Of a stretch of 64,000 bases of DNA, positions 57,199 to 64,000 are shown piece by piece. The notes beneath the pieces were generated by a model. The model worked only from the letters and a program-made list of their open reading frames with translations. It searched no databases and was not told the DNA's origin. The stretch lies in the NCBI GenBank assembly GCA_020638175.1, contig JACKJA010000002.1, forward strand, positions 62,001 to 126,000. Reading direction: 5' to 3'. The DNA comes from Rhodospirillales bacterium (lineage in GTDB: Bacteria; Pseudomonadota; Alphaproteobacteria; Micavibrionales; Micavibrionaceae). The first letter of the stretch is position 1. Every line of letters begins with the position of its first letter. The position numbers and the translations under genes were made by a program.

Positions 57199-57306
57199 AT
57201 GGACTATTCATTCGATTATTTCGAGCCGTTACCGGCCCCGTCTTCCGGATCATTGGATCCGGAGGAAATCGAATTGCTCGCCCTGATCGGCGCGCTGGAA
57301 AGCTAA
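57199..57306 (+). CDS. 35-residue acidic microprotein
   Basis: The start ATG has a strong AGGAG ribosome binding site 8 nt upstream. It encodes MDYSFDYFEPLPAPSSG followed by a helix-prone segment with DPEEIELLALIGALES at the end. No cysteine is present and the net charge is strongly negative. It lies 25 bp before the first acetyltransferase gene on the same strand. The DPEEIELLALIGAL stretch resembles leader helices of peptide precursors, and the aromatic N-terminus could be a core, but no maturase is present, so this is speculation. Confidence 0.55.
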   Translation: MDYSFDYFEPLPAPSSGSLDPEEIELLALIGALES

Positions 57307-57331
57307 CCCCCTTAATTTTTGGAGAAAACAA

Positions 57332-57922
57332 ATGAACAAACGACGATGGCATATACGAAAGGCCGAACATAAAGACGCAGGAGCATTACTGGACCTGGCG
57401 CGGGAACTTGCCGCTCATCATGGCGACCGGGCCATGGCGGATCAACAACGTCTGGAAAGACTACTGGATGAAAAGCAGAAACTTTGCACCGTACTGGTCA
57501 TAGAAGACGAGACGGGAAACCTGCTGGGTTTTTCCGCGGGCCACCGGACAGTTGAATTCCAGCATGGCCGCCAAGGGTTTGAAATCCAGAATTTTATGAT
57601 GCGCTTCCAGAACCGCCGCCGCGGCCACGGACGAAAGCTGATGAAAGCTACCGCCGCCGAAGCCGTGCATCAGGGTGCTGAAAAAATCAAGCTGGGCGTC
57701 ATGAAAGACAACTGGACGGCGCGCGCTTTTTACATGCGCCTCGGCTTTACCGAGAAAAACGCCGGGGAAACAGGCGTGCGCTGCACGCTGGAAGGCAAGG
57801 CTCTGCAAGCCCTGCTGAACGATGACGAAGATGTCCGATATACGGGCTATAGCCACCAGGGCACCGCCTATACCGGTGCCTTGATCGCTGTGGCTTATTA
57901 CAAACAGGAAACAAAACGATGA
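57332..57922 (+). CDS. GNAT N-acetyltransferase (first of three)
   Basis: The 196-residue protein has the acetyl-CoA loop MMRFQNRRRGHGRKLMKATA and motif B DNWTARAFYMRLGF. A C-terminal extension of about 40 residues (LNDDEDVRYTGYSHQGTA, then YTGALIAVAYYK) is unusual for a GNAT. TTTGGAG lies 9 nt before the ATG. Its stop overlaps the next gene (ATGA). The substrate is unknown. Confidence 0.88.
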   Translation: MNKRRWHIRKAEHKDAGALLDLARELAAHHGDRAMADQQRLERLLDEKQKLCTVLVIEDETGNLLGFSAGHRTVEFQHGRQGFEIQNFMMRFQNRRRGHGRKLMKATAAEAVHQGAEKIKLGVMKDNWTARAFYMRLGFTEKNAGETGVRCTLEGKALQALLNDDEDVRYTGYSHQGTAYTGALIAVAYYKQETKR

Positions 57923-58470
57923 AAAAAGAAAACATATCCATCCGCGCCTTGGGCGAAGGTGACTGGCAAATATTCCGCGATTTGCGGCTGAAAGCCCTGC
58001 AAACCGATAGCGCTGTGTTTTCCAGCACCTATGAACAGGAAAAAGACAATGACGAGAACGACTGGAAATCATGGTTTGCGGAAGGAAAGCGCGTCTTTGG
58101 CCTGTTTGATGGTAAGCGCATGATCGGTTTGACCGGAGTTTTTACCCGGCGCGAAGATCAATCCGGCCGCACGGGCATTATGGCCGCCAGCTACATCGAA
58201 AAAGAATATCGCGGCTATGGCCTGTCTCGCCTCCTGTACGAAGCAAGACTGGATTGGGCTCGGCAATATCGGCAATGGGACAGGCTGGTTATTTCCCACC
58301 GCAAAAGCAACGAGGTTTCCCGCCGCGCCAACCAGGCTTTCGGATTCAAATATACCGGATCCGCCCTGAAAAACTGGCCGGACGGAAAACAGGAAGAAGA
58401 AATGAAATATGAGCTGGATTTAAACGAACTGAGAAAAGGAGAATCTCATGACCGCCGCTATAAACTTTGA
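57919..58470 (+). CDS. GNAT N-acetyltransferase (second of three)
   Basis: The 183-residue GNAT has ASYIEKEYRGYGLSRLLYEA as the acetyl-CoA loop region and NEVSRRANQAFGFKYTGSA as motif B. The N-terminus SIRALGEGDWQIFRDLRL is typical of small-molecule or amino-terminal acetyltransferases, and FSSTYEQE recalls GNATs acting on small amines. It overlaps both neighbours, so the operon is translationally coupled. Confidence 0.88.
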   Translation: MKKENISIRALGEGDWQIFRDLRLKALQTDSAVFSSTYEQEKDNDENDWKSWFAEGKRVFGLFDGKRMIGLTGVFTRREDQSGRTGIMAASYIEKEYRGYGLSRLLYEARLDWARQYRQWDRLVISHRKSNEVSRRANQAFGFKYTGSALKNWPDGKQEEEMKYELDLNELRKGESHDRRYKL

Positions 58471-59074
58471 AAACCCGATCCTGATTGATCTGCCCCTGCC
58501 GATCATAACGCCGCGGCTTATGATCCGGCCCGTGATGCCGGGTGACGGCGCCGCGCGCGCACAAGCGGTAAAGGAGACCTTTGACCAGCTCCACAAAACC
58601 ATGATCTGGGCCACCAAAATCCCGACGATCGAAGAATGCGAGCAACGAGCAAGGGAAATGTATGCAAAATTTATCCGGCGCGAAGATCTGGAAATGAGCG
58701 GTTTCGAACGAAGCGGCAATCGCCTTGCAATCATGACAGGTCTCGTCCGCAATGACTGGCATCGCCGTGAATTTGAAATCGGGTTCTGGGTGCCTGCCAG
58801 CATGCAGGGCAAAGGCTATGCCACCGAGGCAACCAACGCCCTGACCCGTTATGCGTTTGAAGTCTTGCAGGCTCGGCGAGTCAAAATAACCCATAGCGCC
58901 GACAACCCGCGCTCAAAAGCCATAATAGAAAAACTCGGCTTTAGCCACGAAGGCGTACTGACCAATGCCCACATAGTTGCCGATGGCACCATGTGCGATA
59001 CACACATTTATGCCCGTACGAACACAGAAAACCTGCCGGATTTGAGCGTCCGATGGGGTGAGGAGAAACTATGA
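58448..59074 (+). CDS. GNAT N-acetyltransferase, RimJ/RimL type (third of three)
   Basis: The 208-residue protein belongs to the RimJ/RimL branch: IITPRLMIRPVMPGDGA at the N-terminus, FEIGFWVPASMQGKGYATEA for acetyl-CoA binding and NPRSKAIIEKLGFSHEGVL near the end. Relatives acetylate ribosomal protein N-termini, and in peptide-antibiotic systems confer resistance (MccE type). It starts within the preceding gene and overlaps the MFS gene by 4 nt. Confidence 0.9.
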   Translation: MTAAINFENPILIDLPLPIITPRLMIRPVMPGDGAARAQAVKETFDQLHKTMIWATKIPTIEECEQRAREMYAKFIRREDLEMSGFERSGNRLAIMTGLVRNDWHRREFEIGFWVPASMQGKGYATEATNALTRYAFEVLQARRVKITHSADNPRSKAIIEKLGFSHEGVLTNAHIVADGTMCDTHIYARTNTENLPDLSVRWGEEKL

Positions 59075-60294
59075 ACGCCGTACAAACGATAAAAAATTAT
59101 CATGGCCAATTCGTCGACGCCCACCCGGTCCGGCGCAATGTCATGCTGCTCAATACTTTTGCAGTATTGCGTAACGCGGTGTTCGTACTGCCGATCATCG
59201 TGCCGTACTACAATCATATTGGACTGACGTTCCAGCAATTCCTGATCGGGGAAGCCGTCTTTGCCACCGTCATGGTCTTGATGGAGGTTCCCTCGGGCTG
59301 GATCGCCGATATCTGGCGCCGCAAGCACACGATTGCGCTGGGCGTAATTATCGACGCCTTTGCCTTATATTTGCTGATGATCGCCGACAGTTTCTGGATG
59401 ACAGTTCTGGCACAGGGCGTGATGGGGCTGGGCCTGAGCCTGTGTACCGGTACGGTTTCGGCCTTGCTCTATGACTCGCTGGCGGAATACCGTATGCAGG
59501 GCACGTTCCGCAGGCTGGAAGGCCTGCGGCACGGGCTGGGCATGTACGCGGTCGGCGGCGCTTCGCTGGTCGGCGGTTTCCTGTATCAGATCGATCCGCA
59601 TCTGCCGTTTATCTTTGATATCGCCAGTTGCCTGCTGGCTGTTCTCTGCGCCTTGCTGGTCATCGAACCACGCCGGATCAAGGAGGAAATCCGGGGCAAC
59701 GCTCTGATTGACATGGCAAAAACGCTGAAATACGCGCTTCACGGTCATAAAGAGGTCGCCTGCATTATCCTGTTCATGGCGATCTTGTTTGGCGCGACAA
59801 ATGTTGGCATGTGGACCCAGCAGCCTTACTACATCGCGCTGGGGCTCAGCGAAGCGTGGTTTGGCGTATTCACAGCCATCGGCTTTGCCCTGAGCGGCAT
59901 GGCCGGACATTTCGGCCATGTTCTGGAACGCAAAACCAAAAACGGTAGAATTCTGCCGTTGATCTGGCTAACGGTTGCATCCTGTTATCTGATAAGCGGT
60001 ATAGCGTTGGGCTATCATGCGATTGCCTTGCTGTTCTGCTCGTCGATTTCGTACGGGTTAACGTTCCCGATCATTCAGGACGCCATCAACCGTCGTGTCG
60101 CCAGCGCCCGGCGCGCAACAATCATCTCGACCGCCAATTTGTCGGCCCGGATGATTTTTATCCCGCTGAGCTTCATTGTCGGCGGCATAGCCGATAACTA
60201 TGGCATAACCTACGCCTTGCTGATTTTAGGTGGGTTTTTAGTACTCGGCGGCGGATTTGCCGTCGGCTGCCTGAAAAAACACAATATCAGCTAG
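59071..60294 (+). CDS. MFS transporter
   Basis: The 407-residue protein has about 12 membrane helices and the MFS loop 2-3 motif (VPSGWIADIWRRKHTIALG, a variant of G-x-x-x-D-R-x-G-R-R). GVMGLGLSLCTGTVSALLYD is typical of MFS drug or solute exporters. ATGA overlap with the third GNAT gene makes it the last gene of the operon. It converges with the ceramidase gene, overlapping its stop by 4 nt. Confidence 0.9.
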   Translation: MNAVQTIKNYHGQFVDAHPVRRNVMLLNTFAVLRNAVFVLPIIVPYYNHIGLTFQQFLIGEAVFATVMVLMEVPSGWIADIWRRKHTIALGVIIDAFALYLLMIADSFWMTVLAQGVMGLGLSLCTGTVSALLYDSLAEYRMQGTFRRLEGLRHGLGMYAVGGASLVGGFLYQIDPHLPFIFDIASCLLAVLCALLVIEPRRIKEEIRGNALIDMAKTLKYALHGHKEVACIILFMAILFGATNVGMWTQQPYYIALGLSEAWFGVFTAIGFALSGMAGHFGHVLERKTKNGRILPLIWLTVASCYLISGIALGYHAIALLFCSSISYGLTFPIIQDAINRRVASARRATIISTANLSARMIFIPLSFIVGGIADNYGITYALLILGGFLVLGGGFAVGCLKKHNIS

Positions 60295-60968
60295 GACGCC
60301 GTATCCGCGATCGAGGGCAAAACAGATTTATGCACCTTGGTCGCGGCCAGCGCTTTGGTCACGTAAATCACGAAAATCGCTACGAAAATATGCCACAGGA
60401 AATGCGTCCCGATTGGAAGCTGTAAACACAAATAAAGATCGACACTCCGGAAAGCCAGCCCGAAGAACAAGGCATACGCCCCGGCCAGCAAATAAACGGT
60501 CGCCTGTTCGTAACGTGGCTGGATGGCCAAAGCCACCAAGGACAGAAACAACAAAGCCGGCAAGAAAGCGCCGCCCTGCTGGGGCAACCAGGGAACAGCT
60601 GAATCGCGCAGCCAGGCGCTAAAAAATATCAAAGCTGTCACGGTGATGAGCGAAGCCCAGAGCGGCCATTTCAATATATTGTTACACAGCATCGTAACAA
60701 CCAGAGCCATCAACATATAAATAGCAATAATATCAAATCCGAAAGCCAGACGGTCCAGCGTACCGTGCCACATCATGCCCGATACCCCCAGAACAAACAG
60801 GACCACCGCCGCCACCTGATGAAAGTCAGAACTCTCGTCATCGCGCTGAAGCCAGATCGCGATGGCGGCAATCCAGAAGGCCAGACAACTCAGGGCATTA
60901 AACGGTTCGGCAATCGGACCGGATGCAATTTCACAGTAAGAGTGATAGGGCAGCGAAAAATCAAACAT
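60291..60968 (-). CDS. Ceramidase-like (CREST superfamily) membrane hydrolase
   Basis: The start MFDFSLPYHSYCEIASG at 60968 follows GAGG at 7 nt. The 225-residue protein has seven membrane helices and conserved ceramidase positions: CEIASGPIAEPFNALSCLAF, GVSGMMWHGTLDRLAFGFD (Ser, His, Asp of the zinc site) and GTHFLWHIF with the last two His. Alkaline ceramidases hydrolyse ceramide to sphingosine and fatty acid; bacterial homologs are largely uncharacterised, so lipid hydrolysis is inferred. Confidence 0.88.
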   Translation of the reverse strand: MFDFSLPYHSYCEIASGPIAEPFNALSCLAFWIAAIAIWLQRDDESSDFHQVAAVVLFVLGVSGMMWHGTLDRLAFGFDIIAIYMLMALVVTMLCNNILKWPLWASLITVTALIFFSAWLRDSAVPWLPQQGGAFLPALLFLSLVALAIQPRYEQATVYLLAGAYALFFGLAFRSVDLYLCLQLPIGTHFLWHIFVAIFVIYVTKALAATKVHKSVLPSIADTAS

Positions 60969-61128
60969 GGGCAACCTCTTGTAAAAGAAGGACGCTTGGT
61001 AAAAAACCATGTGATTTTATCACGGTTGCTCTGGAAACAAAAATGGGAAAAACCATGGTCGTGCTCAAAGAACCGTCCGCCCCGAACGCATTGTTCCCCC
61101 GCCAATGACACTTTATGGCTTAAATTAT

Positions 61129-61146
61129 ATGAGATACGTATCTCAT
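61129..61146. promoter_or_regulatory. Perfect 18-bp palindrome
   Basis: ATGAGATACGTATCTCAT is an uninterrupted perfect palindrome, flanked by the outer pair TTAAATT (61120-61126) / AATTTAA (61153-61159). It lies between xth and the ceramidase gene, 160 bp upstream of the latter. There is no T tract for termination, so a repressor operator is more likely. Confidence 0.5.
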
Positions 61147-61196
61147 GGTATGAATTTAATATAATTACTAATAGTTTGTTTTTCAAAAGAAATTAT

Positions 61197-62006
61197 TTAA
61201 AAAACATCCAGATCAATCATCACCGGCACATGATCGGAAGGCTTATCCCAGTCCCGCGCTTCGGTCAAAATGTCATGGCTTTTAAGGTAAGAAACCAGAG
61301 GCCCGGTCACCCAGATATGGTCCAGTCGCCGTCCCCGGCTCGACTTTTTCCAGTCACGATTACGATATGACCACCAGCTATAGCTTTTTTCTTCCTCCGG
61401 CACGAAATGGCGGATCGCATCATGCCACGCCAAAGATTTTTGCATCTTCGCAAGTTTTTCAACCTCAATCGGCGTATGGGAAACCACTTTCAAAAGCTGC
61501 TTGTGCGACCAGACATCATGCTCCAGCGGCGCAATATTGAAATCCCCCAGCACCACCAGCGGATCATCGGGCTTGTAATTCGCCTTAAACCAGCCCGTCA
61601 TTTCGTCGACAAAGCCAAGTTTGTGCGCAAACTTGTCGTTGATCGCCGGATCGGGTTCATCCCCGCCGGCCGGAATATAAAGACAGTGGATTTCCAAAGG
61701 CTTTGAAAACGATCCAACATCCAGCTTAACGGCCACGTGGCGGCAATCTTCCTTACCCACCCGGTGATAAATCTCGGTCGTATCAAAGGGGATCTTGGAA
61801 AGAATCGCCACCCCGTTATAACTTTTCATGCCATGAATATGCGTATGCGGATACCCAGCCCCCACAACATCCATCAACGGAAAATGTTCATCCGGAGTTT
61901 TGGTTTCCTGTAAACAAATAACATCGGGGTCGCATTCCTTTATAACCCTCTTCAGTAAATCAATCCGCAACCGCACCGAATTGATATTCCATGTTAAAAT
62001 TCGCAA
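61197..62006 (-). CDS. xth: Exodeoxyribonuclease III
   Basis: A Mg-dependent AP endonuclease/3' exonuclease of base-excision repair. The start is TTG at 62006: AGGAG lies 7 nt upstream and the protein then begins M-RILTWNINSVRLRID, the family N-terminus. The longer ATG form would add 14 unrelated residues. Conserved blocks are LQETKTPDEHFP (Mg ligand), GVAILSKIP, VVLGDFNIAPLEHDV, WSYRNRDWKKSSRGRRLDHIW and PSDHVPVMIDL with the catalytic His. Length is 269 residues. Confidence 0.96.
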   Translation of the reverse strand: MRILTWNINSVRLRIDLLKRVIKECDPDVICLQETKTPDEHFPLMDVVGAGYPHTHIHGMKSYNGVAILSKIPFDTTEIYHRVGKEDCRHVAVKLDVGSFSKPLEIHCLYIPAGGDEPDPAINDKFAHKLGFVDEMTGWFKANYKPDDPLVVLGDFNIAPLEHDVWSHKQLLKVVSHTPIEVEKLAKMQKSLAWHDAIRHFVPEEEKSYSWWSYRNRDWKKSSRGRRLDHIWVTGPLVSYLKSHDILTEARDWDKPSDHVPVMIDLDVF

Positions 62007-62022
62007 AAACGATCTCCTCTCG

Positions 62023-63204
62023 TCAATAACCGGCAAAATACAGGGCATACGCCAAAATCAGGGCCGGAATCGCCGTATAAAGCGTTGCAAGAACCGCCGT
62101 TTTCGGGGCCAGAGCAATCGCCGGGAACAGGGCATCCCCGTCATTACTGATGGCATTGCCAATCTGGGCGGAAAACGGGATCAATCCGCCCAGATAAAGC
62201 GTTGTGACAATAATCTGCGGCCCACAACCGGGAATAAAACCCACTAAAACCCCCAGCAACGGTACAAAGGCAGAAGCCGTATCGAACATTTTCGCCAGAT
62301 CCAGCCCGCTCCATAGCATCGTCAATTCAAAGGCCATAAAGGCCACAATCACCCACGTCGTCACAAAGCTGGTTTCAAAGATAATCCGGTTGCGATTTTT
62401 TACAAACGTACGGCACGCCGGATGCGCCGCCAGATTAACAATCGAAAACCCTTTATCCGGCAACATCACCCATATCCACAAACAATAAAGGCCGCCGATA
62501 AACCCTATCCAGTGTGTCGGCGCCAGCCCCGCCAGAGGCCCAAACCATAAATCCGTATTCACCTGAAACGCGGCGCCACCCCCCAGAACAATGCCGGGGA
62601 CCAGCAGCCCGTACCAGCTCCTCAAGGTTACGGCTTTATAATTAACCAGCGCACCGCAACGAATACGGAAATCCGGAAAATCTTGTAATTTCGTTCGCAG
62701 GAAATTCCGCCCATGAATTTTCTCAACGATTAATCCGGTGGCCGTACCGGCCACAACGCTTACCGCCATCACCAGCAATGCCGTGCCCGGCGCACGCGCC
62801 AGTAACAAAAAAGCAGCATCGCCCATCGTCGCGGTCAAAACCGCAACCATAGAGCCAAACCCGATCCGCCCCAGCACATACTGGGTAATCACGATAATCG
62901 CCCCGCCACACCCCGGCAACGCACCTACCAGCGCGGCAAGCGGCACCTGCCAACGCTCATGGCGTTTCAAGGCATGCGCCACGTCCAGCCGTAAATAATG
63001 TTCGAGATAATAGAAAATAATCAGGGTCATCCCGACAAAAGAACTGACCTGGATATAGGCATCCGACAGAGCGCCCTGTACCGCGTTTCGGGTGGCCTCG
63101 GGCGCCGCAAAAGAAACGATCAGCAACAAAAACCATAACGCCGCCTTCCATTCCCGACGATCGATATAGCGGCTTAAACCGGACTTTGGCGTTATTTCGT
63201 TCAC
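62023..63204 (-). CDS. Putative ten-helix metal exporter (ArsP_2 / PF11449-like)
   Basis: The 393-residue polytopic protein has two related halves, each with a Gly-Cys loop: GALPGCGGAIIVITQYV with ATMGDAAFLLLA, and GFIPGCGPQIIVTTLYLGG with ISNDGDALFPAIAL. These match the family annotated as putative manganese transporter or 10TM heavy-metal exporter. The repeated PGCG and GDA motifs may line the metal pathway. The substrate is not established. It is 16 bp upstream of xth on the same strand. Confidence 0.85.
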   Translation of the reverse strand: MNEITPKSGLSRYIDRREWKAALWFLLLIVSFAAPEATRNAVQGALSDAYIQVSSFVGMTLIIFYYLEHYLRLDVAHALKRHERWQVPLAALVGALPGCGGAIIVITQYVLGRIGFGSMVAVLTATMGDAAFLLLARAPGTALLVMAVSVVAGTATGLIVEKIHGRNFLRTKLQDFPDFRIRCGALVNYKAVTLRSWYGLLVPGIVLGGGAAFQVNTDLWFGPLAGLAPTHWIGFIGGLYCLWIWVMLPDKGFSIVNLAAHPACRTFVKNRNRIIFETSFVTTWVIVAFMAFELTMLWSGLDLAKMFDTASAFVPLLGVLVGFIPGCGPQIIVTTLYLGGLIPFSAQIGNAISNDGDALFPAIALAPKTAVLATLYTAIPALILAYALYFAGY

Positions 63205-63298
63205 ACAAACCTATACGAAGCGGAATATAAAAATGGATCAGTTTTAAGTTCCCGGCAGATTCTGAGAAATTCTCCGCTTAACCGGAAACGGCAAAACC

Positions 63299-63619
63299 CT
63301 AAAACGGCAAATCCATACCCGCCGGCAACCCCAGCTCACTCATCATTTTTTGGGTCTCTTCACCCAGACGGGAATCTGCATTGGCGCGGGCCGTATTCAT
63401 CGCCGCCATAATCAGATCTTCCAGCGTTTCCTTATCCGCCGGGTTAATAACATCCGGGGAAATATCAATCTTGCGGACTTCGCCCTTGCAGGTCATCGTC
63501 ACATTAACCATACCGCCGCCAGAACTGCCCGTTACTTCCTGCTGCGCCAGCTCTGCCTGCATTTGCTCCATGCGCTCCTGCATGACTTTGGCCTGTTTCA
63601 TCATCTGCTGTAGGTTCAT
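63299..63619 (-). CDS. ybaB: YbaB/EbfC nucleoid-associated protein
   Basis: The 106-residue dimeric DNA-binding protein has MNLQQMMKQAKVMQERMEQM, GSSGGGMVNVTMTCKGEVR and a C-terminal region ending SELGLPAGMDLPF, the standard YbaB features. It follows dnaX with a gap of 18 bp, the conserved dnaX-ybaB-recR order. Confidence 0.96.
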   Translation of the reverse strand: MNLQQMMKQAKVMQERMEQMQAELAQQEVTGSSGGGMVNVTMTCKGEVRKIDISPDVINPADKETLEDLIMAAMNTARANADSRLGEETQKMMSELGLPAGMDLPF

Positions 63620-63637
63620 AGTGTCCTCTTTTATTGT

Positions 63638-64000
63638 TTATTGTTTGGAATTGAGTTTGATCTTCGTATCCGGAAACGCCCTGAATATTTCCGCCACCAC
63701 CGGGGTTTCCATGATTTCCGCCATCAGCGCCGCGTCTTCCTGTGCCTTGATCTCTGCCAAGGTCGCCGCGCCCGGCGCGCTTGAAATCGACACCATCCAC
63801 TGGTTTCCGGTCAAAGAAATCAGGGCATTACGAAGGTTCTGGGCCAGTTTGGGATCAGCCTGCGGCTCGACCCGCATCTCGATCATGCCCTCTTTCATTT
63901 TGACCAAATGCGCATAGTGGAAAACATGACCGGCCAGAATCATCTCCCGGTTTTGCTCCAGCAACGCCACCACATCGGCCAGGGTTTCCAGTTTCTCGAC
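63638..64000 (-). CDS. dnaX: DNA polymerase III gamma/tau subunit, C-terminal part (partial)
   Basis: The open frame runs off the right edge and ends at 63638. Visible sequence (LETLADVVALLEQNREM, then ILAGHVFHYAHLVK, NALISLTGNQWMVSIS, and AEIMETPVVAEIFRAFPDTK) is the alphaproteobacterial DnaX C-terminal domain, the tau part that contacts the polymerase alpha subunit. The position upstream of ybaB supports it. The ATPase domain is outside the window. Confidence 0.88.
   Translation of the reverse strand, partial: VEKLETLADVVALLEQNREMILAGHVFHYAHLVKMKEGMIEMRVEPQADPKLAQNLRNALISLTGNQWMVSISSAPGAATLAEIKAQEDAALMAEIMETPVVAEIFRAFPDTKIKLNSKQ

Overview
The window is a gene-dense stretch of an alphaproteobacterial chromosome. 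Support comes from the Usg protein, a DUF1674/SDHAF4-like protein, the radA-cvpA-purF-SDR order, an RNase E whose S1 domain is interrupted by a long acidic/RG-rich insert, an RpoH-type groE promoter, and the replication cluster gyrB, recF, dnaN, dnaA, rpsT, fpg. A free-living, possibly Micavibrio-like lineage fits the I-type (Dot/Icm-like) secretion genes, but that placement is inference. No rRNA, tRNA, CRISPR array or complete insertion sequence was seen.

Layout. 1-5.7 kb (+): the end of a chemoreceptor, a CheY-like regulator, then a module of DotM/IcmP-like, unknown membrane protein, DotL/IcmO-like ATPase and pilin-like protein. 5.7-21.4 kb (mostly -): argS carrying an in-frame palindromic repeat, gyrB, a three-gene lipid A/glycan cassette, recF, dnaN, a cyclic-nucleotide-type K+ channel (+), dnaA, rpsT and fpg. 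21.4-23.5 kb: an accessory island with a candidate small RNA, an XRE regulator and a low-GC formyltransferase. 23.5-32 kb: groESL, usg, a lipoprotein, a cell-wall amidase, rne and an aminotransferase. 32-35 kb: an AT-rich palindrome, a second candidate RNA, a secreted protein, a glycosyltransferase and an unknown protein. 35-46 kb: ferredoxin reductase and ferredoxin, an L,D-transpeptidase with icd, and yfgM-bamB-der. 46-56.8 kb (-): mscS, SDR, purF, cvpA, radA, an orphan HigA-like antitoxin, heparinase, rpe, rsmB and chorismate mutase.

56.8-60.3 kb (+) is the most unusual region. A 46-codon ORF ends inside a set of mutually exclusive hairpins. It is followed by a 35-residue microprotein with a strong ribosome binding site, three consecutive GNAT acetyltransferases and an MFS transporter, the last four translationally overlapped. 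It could be an unrecognised modification/export or resistance system under leader control. 60.3-64 kb (-): a ceramidase-like membrane hydrolase, xth, a ten-helix putative metal exporter, ybaB and the 3' part of dnaX.

Starts were moved from the longest ORF when a ribosome binding site, family N-terminus or neighbour overlap argued for it; each such case is noted.
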